Source: Ecdyonurus torrentis (lineage: Eukaryota > Arthropoda > Insecta > Ephemeroptera > Heptageniidae). Taken from it: a DNA stretch of 64,000 nt. Location of the stretch: contig OX439129.1 of assembly GCA_949318235.1 (NCBI GenBank), forward strand, positions 8,315,849 to 8,379,848. The letters are read 5' to 3'. The position numbers were made by a program, and so were the translations under genes. Under the pieces are notes generated by a model, which saw nothing but the letters and a program-made list of their open reading frames with translations, had not been told where the DNA came from and did not search any database. This document shows, one piece after another, positions 31,823 to 45,159 of this stretch (positions are counted from its first letter, which is position 1; the number at the start of each line of letters is the position of its first letter).

Positions 31823-33414
31823 ACCCTATGTAATACAAAAGACCAATTGTATTTCTTAAACCTACTTGGATAAAAATTTAAGACAACATGAAATATTTAA
31901 ATATATTTTACCACCAAAAACAGGAATTCATTAAAACAAGGTATTTTTGCTTGCTCATTTCGGTTTTTGGTTTGTTGATTTTGATCGATTTGTATTCTAG
32001 TTTTTTTCTGCTTATGTGGTCATGAAATTTTGCTCATTTCTAGGTATGAGCATTTCGCAAGAAAAAAAAATGGTATTAACATTTATATCTAGTTTTGGTC
32101 AACGATTTTTAGATATAACTATATAGTTTTGGTATACGTAAAAAAAAAAAAATAATAATAATAAAAAAATTTAAAAAAAAAAAAGAATTGACATTTTTCT
32201 TGATGGATTTTGTTAACTGTTATACTGTTCACATGGCCAAAAGTAAATGTTTATATAGTAAAAATTAAAGTACTCACCCTTAAAAAAAATCTTGCTGAGT
32301 GGCGAGAAACTATACGGACCAATTTTATTTTTCTTCACAAGCATTGCCATCATATTTTCACTATATTTTTTAGTTACCTAAAGTTGATAAGTATAATTTT
32401 GATTAACTAATTGTCAAATAATTCACTTTTCACTTAACATGCACAGATAGATAAAACGCAGATATATAAAGTAGCAGTAACCTAGCTCTTACATCACTTC
32501 AGTGCTTATATCAAACTGACCACCGGAAATACAAACATAAAGGAGAAGCTAGCTTTATTAATTACTTATATACCTATACCTTTAGACTTTGAACTTTACG
32601 ATACATGAAATATGTAAAGGAAATTCATGGGTGAGTAAATAATCGTATGATTATGTTTGGATTGTAGTACTCGCAGTTTGAACATAAAAGTGAAGCAAGT
32701 GAAATTGTGGTTCTTATGTATAAGTATAAATATTTAATATTATATGAAAATAAAAAATTATTATTATTATTTAATGCTAAGTGTTTTAGTTATTGTATAT
32801 CAAGCAATAATAATTATTATTATTTATCAATTACAATAGTATGTTTAATAATTTTTATTTATTTATAAAATGTGGCTATTCAACTCGTTAATAAACAACT
32901 CCGCAATAAAAATCTCATTGCTTCCTCCAATCCAATAAATAAAATTTGAGTAGATCTTATATAAGTAAATAATAATTTTTTTTTCTTTGTATGACATAAT
33001 ATAAAAAAATAATTAACACGAAAGCCAAACCCTTTCAAATAATTATATCATTTGTAATTTAAAAGTATAGTTTATACAATGTGAATATAATATAGGATAT
33101 TGAATAAAAATTGCATAATTTTTAATAAAAAAATCAAAATGATACTATAAATATAATAAAACAAAAACACACATTTAATCCTTTTATATCAATTCCGTTT
33201 TTTTTTTTTTTTTTTTTTTTTAATTTATATTTATTTATTTTATTAAAACTATAGTTTTGTTTAAAATCATTGACCAAGACTAGATGTATTTGATTTACAC
33301 CGGGTGTTTATTTTTTGCGAAATGCTCATTATTCATTCTTAGGGTATACGCATTCATATTATAGTCGATGCTATGTTGGTGGCATAGGAAAATTACTAAT
33401 TTTGCAACTTTAAA

Positions 33415-33640
33415 AAAAAAATATACTATAAGCAATATTTTTGAGAGCATTGAAGCTGTGAAAATATATGAATTAGTATCTAAAGTATGTGAGAAAAATA
33501 ATAAAACCCAAAAATTAACCGATTTTACAAAGAAAATAGCCAAAAACGACGTTTGATCTGTGCTGAGCAATGTTATTCCATACTCCAGTATGGCACCAAA
33601 CGCAATAAATGATGTCATGCGCATGCACTATTCTATGTCT
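33415..33640 (+). repeat. Dispersed repeat family 5, copy 1
   Basis: Shares ATATTTTTGAGAGCATTGA, TTTACAAAGAAAATAGCC, GTGCTGAGCAATGTTATTC and CTCCAGTAT with 60425-60640 on the same strand. Confidence 0.7.
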
Positions 33641-33952
33641 ATTCAAGAATTTTAGGATGCCATATACACTGAATTTAGTTTGGAGGTAAAATGCATTAAT
33701 AACTGCTGATAATTGATTCAATCACGAATGTAATATTTTAAGTATTATTATTTATTAGTAGATAAAACTGGCTTGGATTAATTATTGACTAGCTGGTGAT
33801 ATATAATACAGACATATTATTATTTATTATTAATACAGTTATTGCAATAGCTAATTAATATAGCTAATGATTACTCCATAAAAAATATATATCATATTGA
33901 TGTTATGATGTATTAAATATTCACATTCAAATTTAATAGGCATGTGCATATT

Positions 33953-34611
33953 ATAATCAGGACACGTCATTAACGATGGTCATTAGGTCGATCACTGGCA
34001 AGGGTCATTTTTATTTTTATGTTACATTATAATATTTTTGTTTAGAGCTTACCATGTGAAATTGAGGGCTTTAAATTTTTAATTGATCGCTTCAGAATGG
34101 CTAAAACACGGTAAATCGCACATTACCATAAAGTAAAAGGCACAACTTAAAACTTATTTAGGACTTAAACAAGCTTCAGTCAAAGGAATGAGGTGAAAAA
34201 TGAGCACAAAGAAAAGTGGACTCCAAATGAGGGGTAGAGTTGTGCGGCAAATTGAATTTCATCGAAGCTGAATTTTTAAAGCATAAATCAAAATTACATT
34301 TCATTACCATACAATGATATATTTCTGGCGGAACCCAGACCCTCATATAGTGTAAACTTTGTGCACATTTTGCACCTTATTCCTTTGACTGCAGCTCATT
34401 CACGTCCTAAATAAATTTTAATTTGTGCTTTTTATTTTACAGTGATGTGCGATTTAACGTGTTTTAGCGATTTTCAAGTGAACACTTTAAAATTTAAAAC
34501 CCTCAATTTTACATGGTAAGCCCTATACTACGCACAAATTACCATAAAACTAAAAACAACCCTTGCCAGTGATCGACCTAATGACCCTTACCAATGATGT
34601 GTTCTCATTAT
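33953..34611. mobile_element. Foldback/MITE family 1, copy 2
   Basis: Same ends (ATAATCAGGACAC) and arm motifs (GATCACTGGCAAGGGTCAT, TACCATGTGAAATTGAGGG) as the element at 2968, more diverged. The right end reads GTGTTCTCATTAT. Confidence 0.85.
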
Positions 34612-34654
34612 GTTGTTTAAGATATTTACAGCCTAATAACCTTTGTCAGTTACT

Positions 34655-35130
34655 AGATGATGAAGCACGGTTCCTATAAAGCCTCCTCAGTTCTTGGATT
34701 TGCAACGTTACTTGCACTTCCGGTTTGACACCGCAAGGTGTCAGCAGCACAGGACTGTCTCTTCTCTCTTCAGGCTTTCAATGCTGTGTCCATTGCGTCT
34801 GAATACGATGGACCTCACAATTGCACACTGTGCCTAGCTTTGTGGGGGCCTCAAGAGGAGAATGTTTGTGGAGGATCGATTTGCAGCTTTACAGACCTGC
34901 AAGAAGATTTCAAGTTAGCCGCTAATGCCAAATGCCTGAACTTGAGTAACTGTCGTGGATAATTAGTGGTGCTCTTTACCTCTGTAAAAGGTATCTGAGT
35001 GCTGTGTCTTCAGAGACAGTCCACTTGTGCTGGGAGGCTTCTTGGTCCTCAACCTTGGTTGCTCACACACTTGCATCCCCAGTTAAAGGAACACCGTGAG
35101 AGGCGATTAACCTGCCCCACCGACTGTCTC
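34655..35130 (+). repeat. Dispersed repeat family 4, copy 1
   Basis: Shares GCTCTTTACCTCTGTAAAAG, GTGCTGTGTCTTCAGAGACA, TTGGATTTGCAA and CTTCCGGTTTG with the complement of 45160-45665. Composition is more GC-balanced than the surroundings. The reading frames here (34738, 34999) do not persist in the other copy, so I treat it as non-coding repeat. Confidence 0.75.
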
Positions 35131-35185
35131 CTAAATAACAGTCTAACTGTTGATAACATATATTTTTTTTTTAAATTAAAGGCAT

Positions 35186-35492
35186 CTAGAAAACATGAAA
35201 CAACATGTTCTTTTTCATCATTAGACATAAAATGGGATCTACAAGAGTGTAAATGTGGCCCCACGAGAGAGCATGAAAATACTGTAAAGTATGCAATTTG
35301 CGTGAGTATCATTCATGTTTTTGACGTCAGAAACATGCAAAAATTGGTAAAACATTTTGTGCAGGTTGCATACATGGAAATTTTCTGATCGCTGCTGGGT
35401 TTTGAGACAAACTAAAATTATTTATGTGAGTCCCATCATGTGTTTTGTGATATAAATGCTTGTGTTTTCATGTTATGTCTATGCCTTTAAGT
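35186..35492 (+). repeat. Dispersed repeat family 3, copy 1
   Basis: Shares with 42547-42885 the segments ACTGTAAAGTATGCAATTTG, GACGTCAGAAACATGCAAAA, GGGTTTTGAGACAAA and GTGTTTTGTGATATAAATGC, ending CCTTTAAG. The GTAAAGTATGCAA-GACGTCA core recalls MITE family 2. Confidence 0.75.
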
Positions 35493-36461
35493 CTTCCTTA
35501 TTCATTATATATTTGATAATGATTAAATTTACGTAGAATGATGATCTAGAATTATAGATTAGAATGATGTGTGATAAAACAGGACTAAAAAGAGAGAATG
35601 TGTTAAAGAGATATTGAGTTTATATGAGACATAATAAAAACTATAAAGCAGCCGGGGTATCGAAATCACTGAATCATGATCATTTATTATTAATAAAGCA
35701 CTTGAAAACATATCCATCGTAAAACTATTAGGGATTCTTCAAGTAGTAGAATTCATTCATGTGGATGAAATTATTTATACTAATTATATTATTATTTATA
35801 TTTGTTAAATTACATAAAATTTTTTATTAATGTTCATATTTAAGTAATTTTTCCAATTTTTTCAAATTTTTATCTTAATATTTAAGTAATTTCGTAAATT
35901 TTCATTGATTTGCTACTTGCTAGCCTTTGCCCCTAAACATATGTAATGTACGCAACCTGCGTAACATAGAGTACCAACTATTTGCCTATCCTACAGGATA
36001 TAATATTAAATTACTTTATTTCAACTAATTCTCTGGGTGTATTCCCGTCTTATACTGACTCAATTTAGTTCCGTGGTAAATTTTTGCTATCGTATAAAAT
36101 ATATAAACTTCGATTAATCGATCTACACTATGCGTACAAAAAATTCTCTAAAAACGGGATTTTGTTATTTAACTCTTACGAAACTTGCAAAAAAAAAAAT
36201 GAAATTAAGTATTAATAAATATGTATTTATTAAATTGCATTACTTTTTGACTAGAATATATTTTTAATACATAATACAAAGTTAATATTTTATGTAAAAT
36301 ATTAACAACACGTTTTTTTATTTTTATTTTTTTCCCCCCTTTCCACAACATAACATTTTATAGCACTTTAAATGTTTATATACGAGTAATATGTAAGTAC
36401 TATAAGTACAATACAGATGTTACTTATAAATTAAAGTTAAAAATGTGTATGTGTTCCACAG

Positions 36462-38680
36462 TGTTGATTTCATGCTTACTGCCAGAGACTAAAGGACAAC
36501 AAGATTCAAAAACTCCAAGTGGAGGTGACCCAGTGGGAAGTGGAAACGTATTACGATCGTCATCGAAAGGATTTAAATCATCTTACCATCATCAAACTAT
36601 TCACAGTGGGTTCCGTAAGTTTTTACGTTTCTTTATGTGTTGACATTTTTTTTTTTTTTTTTGTTATCTTGAAAATAGAAAAATCAATGTAAAAATTGGA
36701 AGTGAAAGAAAGTATTATAACATCAAGTGAAAGTATAGGGTGGATCCGCATGACGTCATAAAAAGCGAGCTTCGACGCCATACTAGATCAATGAACAATA
36801 TTGCTTAACATAGGACAAACTTTTTTTTTGTCTATTTTCTTTGGGAAATTGGTTACTTTTTTGTTATTATTACTTTTATCACATACTTGAGATATAAATT
36901 CAACCAATAGACAACTTCACATAATCAGCAAATGTCACTGGCAAGGGTCATCAGGTGGATCACTGGCAAGGGTCATCGTTAGTTTTATGTTAATTTTGGC
37001 CTGGTATAGGGCTTACCATGTTAAATTGATGGTTTTGATTTTTTAATTTCTTGCTTCAGAATCATTTAAACACGTTAAATCGCACATCATCATAAATTAA
37101 AAAGCACAAATCAAAAAGTATTTAGGACGTGAACGAGCCTCAGTAAAAGGAACGAGGTGAAAAACGTGCTCAAAGTCGACTCCAAATGAAGGTCTGGTTT
37201 CTACCAGAAATTTAAGTTTCTTATTGTTAATATTTCGAATATATGATGATAAAATGTCATTTAAACTCATATTTTAAAACTTTAGCTTTGAAAAACTAAA
37301 ATTCCTGGTAAAAACCAGACCTTCATTTGGAGTTAACTTTGAGCACAATTTTCACCTTGTTCCTTTTACTGAGGCTCGTTCACGTCCAAAATACTTTTTG
37401 AGTTGTGCTTTTTTTATGATGATGTGCGATTTGAAGTGTTTTAACAATTCTGAAGCAAGAAATTCAAAAATCAAAACCCTCAATTTAACATTATGGTAAG
37501 CCCTATACCAGGTCAAAATTAAAATAAAACTAATGATGACCTTTGCCAGTGATCGACCTAATGACCTTTGCCAGTGATATGTGCTGATTAAGAGAAAAGT
37601 TGCCTTTGCACAAATCATTGCATGATTTCAAAAATTTTACTTACAGTTAGTATTTTTAAATGGCAAAATGAGTTATTTTCCTATGTGGTCCATGTTATTG
37701 AGTGATCCAACATGTCATCGCCTTTAATTAACATGAATGCATTCACCCTATACTTCAATAAAACATATTATTTACGTATATAAATATATTTTTTAATTTT
37801 ATATTATTTAATGTATAGTTCATTATATTAATTTAAAGTAATATTAAGAAAAAAACAATTCTAATCATTTTCTCTTCTTTCCTCCTTTTTTTATCACATA
37901 TATTCTGCAGATAATACACTTATATAAGTATACTTATTTTTACTTGATTTTTTTTTATTTCAAAATATAATGAAATTAATCATTATAATCTCAAAGTCCA
38001 GCAACAGCATCTGAGATAGTATAATCCGTATATAGGAACAGATTAAAAAAGTTTTTAAAAAAATTGTTTTTTTCTTTTTCTTTTACGAATTAGTTTATTA
38101 CACTATTTTTCTTATTTTATTTCCGTTCTTTTATTTGATAACGTAGTTTTTATGTGTTTTGCTTGCGTTATCTGCACGCTGTGTGTATAGAAGGAATCAA
38201 AGACATTTGGGATGAATTCTCATGTAGATCGATATTGTTTCATTCACGCAGAGAATGAGAAAACTACTCGTATATATATCTTTGCTTCAAACTCCTTCGT
38301 GTGTGTCACCTGAGAAATCAGAAAGCAGCAAAAGTGATGACATTTACATTCATATATCTACATCCTTGACAGTATAAAATACAAGAGTCTATATTAATAT
38401 CATTAAAATATACTTTAGCATAAGAAATTAAATCTTTCATTTAACTTTTGTTAATATAAAATATTATACTTGTATAAATTAAATATTTTGGAACTTTTAG
38501 TATAAGATAAAAAAATGTATTTGAACTATTTGAATATCATCAATATAACATTATTATATCAAATATATGATCATCAATCGATTGATTAGTTTTTCTCTAC
38601 TTAGATGTAAAAGGAACAGTTCATGTAAGGTCTTTATTTTTATAGCATTTTTGTTTAGAACACAAAAATAACCTACTTTA

Positions 38681-38769
<89 letters not shown>

Positions 38770-39885
38770 AGACAAACACAAAGTCACATCTTGATCAAAA
38801 GTATATATAGGGAAATAAAGTTCAATAATCTCGAACTCCGCTCGGCAACAAAGATCACTGGCTCTCTTGCTGCATTACTAATACGATATCAAACAGCTTA
38901 TCGTAATTGAAATCTTTAATATTAAAATTGATTTATAACTTATTTAATCGACCAGATAATAAGCTATAAATATCATGATTTCATGTCCATATACATACTG
39001 TACTTGAAGAAAAAAGAAATTATTGAATCTATTAGATTTAATACAAAACATAATTATATATTTATTATACTGTATAATATGTTTGCAATGCAATATTAAA
39101 TAATTTATATAATCTAAAATTTAATTTAATCCAGTTTATTATAATATTTTGTATATAATACTGTTTGTATTAAGATTAAATCAAATATTTGCTTTTACGA
39201 TCGCATAGAATAACCAATAGGGGACTTTTATACTGTATAAGTATATTAGTTCTTTACCTATATACTTATTAAGCAGATTTTCATTCTCCTGCGCCCCTTC
39301 CTTTCTTGCTATATGCCTCTTTTAGTAACAATAATTACTATGTATCCATATATAAATATACTGACAGTTAAAATATTTAAAATTATTTTGATTTTTAAAT
39401 CATAAGTGCGTGACATACAAATCAATAAAAATCAATCAACACAAAGAAAATTATAAAATCACAAATATCAATATAAAATATTACAATTTTTATCTGCTTT
39501 CTCAATGAATGAACGATACAGAGTAAAAAAGTAAAAAAAAAAAATGTATTTTTATTATAAGGCAATAATTAAAATTACGTCATTTTATACTTTATGCATG
39601 AATGCTACTTTTCATCAAAGCAAATAAATTAAATGTTTGAAAGGTTAAAATTGTAACATAAAATTTCTCTGATATATTTCAGACTCCAGTGGCAGCGCAT
39701 ACAGCAGAAACAACGACCCTACTCCCTGGTGGAAAATATTTCTGATTACATTACTCGTGGTTGTGGTTCTTATGGTCATCATATTCTTATGTGCAATCTG
39801 GAGCAGAAATGTAAGCGGGGAAACAAGTGAACGTGAAGCTGCGGTCACCGCATATTTGAGAAATCATCGACAACAACAAGCATGA
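36462..39885 (+). CDS. Gene B: paralogous small signal-peptide, single-pass membrane protein (last two exons; first exon not placed)
   Basis: Exon 36462-36614 begins after an acceptor CACAG and ends at a GTAAGT donor. Exon 39683-39885 begins after TTTCAG and ends with TGA at 39883-39885. Both junctions are phase 1, as in gene A. The two exons give about 118 residues: signal-peptide end LLISCLLPETKG, a Ser/Gly/His-rich outer region of about 60 residues, then a membrane helix after PTPWW (starts KIFLITLL), and a polar tail ending in NHRQQQA. An upstream in-frame ATG at 36443 exists, but it lies in the intron side of a clear acceptor and gives a poor signal peptide, so I do not take it as the start. 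Candidate first exons are the ATG at 30216 (reads MATKYFVLL, weak donor) and an ATGG/GTGAGT at 32627-32630; neither is convincing. Homology to gene A rests on intron phase, the signal-peptide end and the P-x-W-x-I-x-L-I helix start. Confidence 0.65.
36722..37760. mobile_element. Older TIR element split by foldback family 1 copy 3
   Basis: The left end has AGTATAGGGTGGATCC and the right end GAATGCATTCACCCTATACT, imperfect inverted repeats. Inner parts (ACTAGATCAATGAA left, TTGAGTGATCCAACATGTC right) also pair. It lies wholly inside intron 2 of gene B. Confidence 0.6.
36921..37590. mobile_element. Foldback/MITE family 1, copy 3, in intron of gene B and nested in another foldback
   Basis: Ends ATAATCAGCA and TGCTGATTA, with arms carrying CACTGGCAAGGGTCATC and GGCTTACCATGTTAAATTG. 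It sits between the two half-elements 36722-36910 and 37602-37760, so it inserted into an older inverted-repeat element. Confidence 0.85.
38684..38766. repeat. (AT)n microsatellite in intron 2 of gene B
   Basis: About 41 AT units. Confidence 0.98.
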
Positions 39886-39967
39886 TCATCTCCGCCACGA
39901 TAAACATCCAACCAATTGATTTGTATAATGCATTGTATACAGAAAAGACTTTACTACAATGCTTTCA

Positions 39968-39973
39968 AATAAA
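39968..39973 (+). terminator. Poly(A) signal of gene B
   Basis: AATAAA 83 bases after the gene B stop codon, a normal distance for an animal mRNA. Confidence 0.65.
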
Positions 39974-41580
39974 ATTCGTGGTTAACATTTAAAATAATAA
40001 TAACAATAAATAAGAACTATGATATAATTAGAATTTCAAATATATAAGTATTTAATTTTAAAAACAATGATTAAATAATACTATAACCATAAATAATTGG
40101 ATTTTGGGTCTAAAAAATGAACATTCAGTTCAATAAAATAATATTTTATTTTTATTTTATTTATTTATATTTTTTTAGAGTTCAGAATTCAATATGATGA
40201 GTGTTTCAATCTAATCATGTGAAAGGCCCTGAATTGTTCATTTATAAGGAGCTTAAACATGAATGTTCAATTATTATTTTTTCCTGAAATTGTTAAAATA
40301 TATTATTTTTATGACAGATAAAGAAAGGTCTAATAAACCTATTGAATCGTCCATTAAGTCTTAAAAAAAATGTAGGAATTATTATCTGGATACGTTTTTT
40401 TTTTTTTCTCACGTAAAATTCATCAGATTATGCACTCAATTCATCTCAATACTCAAATGAAGTAAAATGACAACAAATGGCAAACTGCGCACCTTAAAAT
40501 TAATATTATTATGTTTTAAATTTTTGAAGATAAGAATATAGAATTTTTATTTTGATCTCAATACTTTTAACCTAATTTGATGGCTCTTGCAGTATATTTA
40601 TGATATTCTATTATTAATCCTATTTTTTTATATATTTTTTATATAATCCCTAATTTTTTGCATTATAAATGTCAAATTTTGAAAAGAAAGAATGCATTTT
40701 TTTTGTGACTTTTACACTATTCTACTAATTATTATAATCATTTAATTATGTCCCTTTGTTTTAATTTTAAACTGATCGCTTTTAACGACAAGTCACAGAG
40801 ACCTTCACATTAAAATTTAAAAAATATATATTATACAGCAAAGATAACTTTTTTTCATGCTTATACAAATCATTTAAATTATTTTCATAAACAGATTCTA
40901 ATGCTGTTAAATAAAAGGTTATGATAAATATATTTTTACCTCAAAATAATTTTTCTGTAATATTACAACCATACAAAAGAAAACTATTTATTTTTTAGAA
41001 AAAGTAAAAATATAATATATTATAAAAAAAAATGTTGCTAGTACAAAATACAAAAATGTTTTTATAGTGTGTTAAAATATATATTTCAATGTTATCTTCC
41101 TTAAAAGAAGAAATGTTTTTGAAATAAATTTTTTATTTCTTACGTAAGTATTATTATATATTATATGGTACAAAATAATTAAATAATTTATTCATTTTTA
41201 AATATTAAAAAAAATTATATTAAAATAAATGCGTAACATTCAATAATGAAAAAAAAAATAAATGCTTTTTAGCTAAAAGTAAAATTATAGAAAAAAAACT
41301 AAAATGAACACCCAATGAAGACATAAATATTCCTGATAAAGGAGATATAAAATAAAAAATTAAGTCCATAATAAGGGTGTAATAAAATATAAACTATACA
41401 TTTAAGATCGTGCTTCCAAAATGCACTTTATGTTAAGACAAAAAAAAAACTGTATTATAATATAATATATGAAATATAACAAAAGAAACAACAATGAAGA
41501 TAAAATATAACAAAACAAAAAATGCACATGATTATTTGAGCACTAAAGATTCAAAGTTTTATAATAAAATTACGTAACTA

Positions 41581-41618
<38 letters not shown>

Positions 41619-42546
41619 ATAACCATAAAAGTTGATGTACTAACTTTGTAGAAATTTCTATTTAGCGCATGCTTTTCAATGCGAAGTTCTTAAGTAGAAA
41701 TAATTATTGAAGAAAAATAAAAATGCTGAATATAACACCAGAAAATTTTTGGCCTATAAGATGATGATGAATGAAATTTTTTTTCAACAAGAAAATATGT
41801 TTACGTTTTATTAGACTTATTTTAGTTTTAGTGAACGATTTGCATGTATAAATCATAAGTATTATTCTATAAGAAAAAAGGCCTCATACTATAAAATAGA
41901 TATTAGATTAATATTATAGATATATGTAAGGTATCAAAACTGTATTTTACATGGGCTTAAAAATTATAACTCACATTAGTGTAATAATAACAAAAAAAGT
42001 AAAAAAAAAAAATAATAATAATAAAAATACAAACAAACATAAACCATGACGTTATTATTTAAATTGCCGTATTGGTGATATACAAATAAATGTAATAAAC
42101 TGTAATTTTTAAGTCAATGTGAATATAATTAGTATAAAAACACTTTTTGCTTATAGTAGTAAATATGTTGATATTTTTTTATAATGAATGTTTAAAAAAA
42201 AATGGGCATGGAAGTATATAGATAGAAATTGATAAAAGAATTATGTAAAAATGAAGAGAAACTGCTAATATGTGTTTCGTGTAAGAGATGAAATAATTTT
42301 TTTAAATAAATACAAAAAACGCAGACAAGTAGAAGCCCCTAACACTCAGATGATTTGTTGAGCATTTGTTCAACTGGTTGCATTTCTCTGTTCTGCAGGA
42401 TACTTTCACACAAAAACTACTATTTTTTAATTCCTCGCTCATTTCTGAGTGCTCATGAATATTAGACTGGCAAAAATATAATGTAAAGCAAACTGAATAC
42501 ACAAAAATAGCTTTTTGGTGATTTCATGATTTACCATGTTAAAGCC
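39974..42546. other. AT-rich intergenic stretch downstream of gene B
   Basis: No gene or structured repeat recognised beyond A/T runs. Confidence 0.5.
41582..41615. repeat. Poly(A) run
   Basis: 34 A in AT-rich intergenic DNA; no retrotransposon body is evident upstream. Similar runs at 45073-45115 (43 A) and 62164-62190. Confidence 0.95.
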
Positions 42547-42885
42547 ATACGCCACATAAAACAACATGTGCTTTTTTATGAAGAAACACGAAATGGGATC
42601 TTAAAAACTGATAATCATTTTTACCAGAATGATAATGTAGCCCAACGAGAGCTAGAGCGTGAAAAAACTGTAAAGTATGCAATTTGCGTGAAAATTCATG
42701 TTTATGACGTCAGAAACATGCAAAAATTAGTATAAAAATGTTTTGCGGGTTGTATAAATCGAATATTCTGATCACTGCTACGGAGCTACTGTTGGGTTTT
42801 GAGACAAATTAAAGTTATTTATGTAATTCCCATTAAGTGTTTTGTGATATAAATGCTCATGTTTTTCTCTGGTCTATTCCTTTAA
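42547..42885 (+). repeat. Dispersed repeat family 3, copy 2
   Basis: Second copy of the repeat at 35186, same strand, with the same internal order of blocks and the same CCTTTAAG end. No protein-coding sign. Confidence 0.75.
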
Positions 42886-43011
42886 GTAGAATACTAACTA
42901 TATACACCTGAAATAATTTCTTTATAATATGGGGACTGTTAATAAAGTAAAATTGCAGTCCAAGAAACTTAAATTTATTTTCAAAGAAAATGTACCTAAT
43001 TGATTATAAGA

Positions 43012-43146
43012 AAGGAACAACTGTATTGAGGCCGACTTTAAGTGATTTTGCTTACATCCGCTTCGCATGCGAAGTACTTTGAAACGGAAGCGGATGTTAG
43101 CGAAATCGCTTAAAGTCGGCCTCATAAAACAGAGTTTTGTTCCTTT
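43012..43146. mobile_element. Compact foldback element (135 bp)
   Basis: AAGGAACAA and GAGGCCGACTTTAAG at the left pair with CTTAAAGTCGGCCTC and TTGTTCCTT at the right. The inner arms share ACATCCGCTTC/GAAGCGGATGT. Confidence 0.85.
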
Positions 43147-43298
43147 ATTTGTCAATGTAAAGTATCTGTAGATTATTACCGTATATATCGTATAAAAAAA
43201 ATTATAGAACAAAATTTGTCAGGACTTTCTTTATTGAAAGTCATGATACAATTAAAATCAAACATAAAATATAATGTCAAACTCAAAGGTCTCATCTC

Positions 43299-43315
43299 CC
43301 CCCCCCCCCCCCCCC
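43299..43315. repeat. Poly(C) run
   Basis: 17 C in a row, unusual in such AT-rich DNA; poly(G) runs also occur at 50403-50418 and 53486-53498. Confidence 0.95.
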
Positions 43316-44208
43316 TCTCTCCTTATATGTTTCTTCATTTACTATAATTTATTTCTTATATATTTCAAAATCATTTCACCCACTGTGCACATTTAATTAT
43401 TTTAAATTCACAAAATGCTCATCTTACATGGTATTTAATAAAAAATTTAAAATTTAATATATTTTTCACAAAAAAAAATCTATTTTGGAAGAAAAAAAAA
43501 ATGGAATAGAGTTTTCATAAAAGAGAAAGAAATCTTTGTTAAACAAACAGGTATTTATTAAGAAAAATACAACAAATATTTTAAATTGTATTTTACAAAT
43601 CAATAAAATATTAATTGCTTCCAATAATAAAAATTAAAACTCGATCTCTCCCACTAATCTTGTTATAACTTTGTGATAAAAACCTGCTTGTCTGTTGTGA
43701 ATTATGTTATCGTGTATGAAATAAAATTACTGACATTTCAATTTTGTTGCTTTATTTTCTTAACTCAAACATTAAATGCTTAAAAAGTAATAATTAAAAT
43801 TCCCAATATATCCTTTTAATTAATTATATTATATTATTATTATTATTTTTTTTTTTTTGAAACACAATATTACAACAATCCAACCAGCCTTATCGGTCGG
43901 TTCAACATATATATAGGTATTAAAATGTCTTCTTTTTTGATATTATTTATTTTACACAATGAATAATTATGTACACTGTTACACAATATATATATTTTAT
44001 CAATATGTGCAACTATAAGTTTCAGGGTATTGTATTTAAATATATTAAACTTTTATATATAACAAGTTTGAAGTAAAAAAAAAAAATGCATTAAATTGTA
44101 TCAAAAATGGAAAGTAAATTATTTTTAAATTCTCAGGAAACCAAATTTTTAGGTTTAACCATTTCCAACACCTTAAACTGCTCAACACAGGCTGTTCTAT
44201 TGTGCTTA

Positions 44209-44643
44209 ATTAAGAAAAAGTATAGGAATGAGACATGTAGCAGTTCATGCAGGTGGCGCTGCGATCGAATTTATGTTTAATAATTTTTTTAACCATTTTC
44301 TGAGGTGTTTAAGAAGTTTTAAACCAGTGTGCCCTAGATAAATATCTTAGCTTTAATTCAAAACAATAAAAACTAAGTTATTTTATTTGGTTCAGTTTTT
44401 GAATGTGAAAGGAAGGAGTTGAAAATGAGCTCATCATTTAATTTCTTTCGGTCTCATTAAAAAACTGAACCAAATAAGATATCTTGGTTTTTATTGTTTT
44501 GACTCAATGCTAAGATGTTTATCTAGGGCACACTGGTTTAAAACTTTTTAAACACCTCAGAATATGGTTTAAAAAATTATTAAACATAAATTCGATTGCA
44601 GCGCCACCTGCCTAAACTGCTACATGACCCATTCCCCCTTAAG
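44209..44643. mobile_element. Foldback element (435 bp)
   Basis: Arms about 190 bp: ATGTAGCAG..CAGGTGGCGCTGC left against GCAGCGCCACCTG..CTGCTACAT right, and ACTGAACCAAATAA with its complement near the centre. Single copy in the window. Confidence 0.9.
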
Positions 44644-44687
44644 CTCATTAAGAAATACAGTACATATACGTTTTTAGGAAATGTTTA

Positions 44688-44737
44688 ATTTTCTTATACA
44701 GTATAGTCATCTTAGATGACTACTGTATAAGAGAATT
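44688..44737. other. Strong short hairpin
   Basis: Arms of 22-24 bases (TCTTATACAGTA and GTCATC blocks with their complements) around a 3-base loop TTA, with a 2-base bulge. It lies just outside the foldback at 44209. Too short for a usual pre-miRNA. Confidence 0.6.
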
Positions 44738-45072
44738 AAAATATTCAATACCCCATTATAATACTGGGGCCAATCAATGCCTGTTTTAAATTACGTGTTT
44801 GCTATGTAATAATAAGCTGTTAGAACTATATTAATTTGGTTCATATTCTCCAGCATCATATTGGTCTCATTTTTTACGAGTTGAATATCCTTCCATTGTC
44901 ATGTATTTATATTTATGACTGTTGTAAAATTCATAAAAAATATATATCCGCTATGATAAGGTCTGTCCACAGCATTCATCCAATATGAGACTAGAAATGG
45001 AAGTGATAATTTTTAAATAGAAAAACAATTTTTTTCACTTGGCCAGAAGTTTAACTAAACAAAATGCTTGGG

Positions 45073-45116
<44 letters not shown>

Positions 45117-45159
45117 GTTGTTAGAAGTTAAAAAAAGTATTAACTTTAGGGTAGAAGCA

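Noticed and set aside
34738..35388. Cys-rich open frames as possible genes
   Set aside because: They lie in dispersed repeats; the frames are not kept in the second copies at 45160 and 42547.
36443..36461. ATG at 36443 as start of gene B
   Set aside because: A clear acceptor CACAG at 36457-36461 in phase 1 matches the paralogues, so the ATG is intronic.
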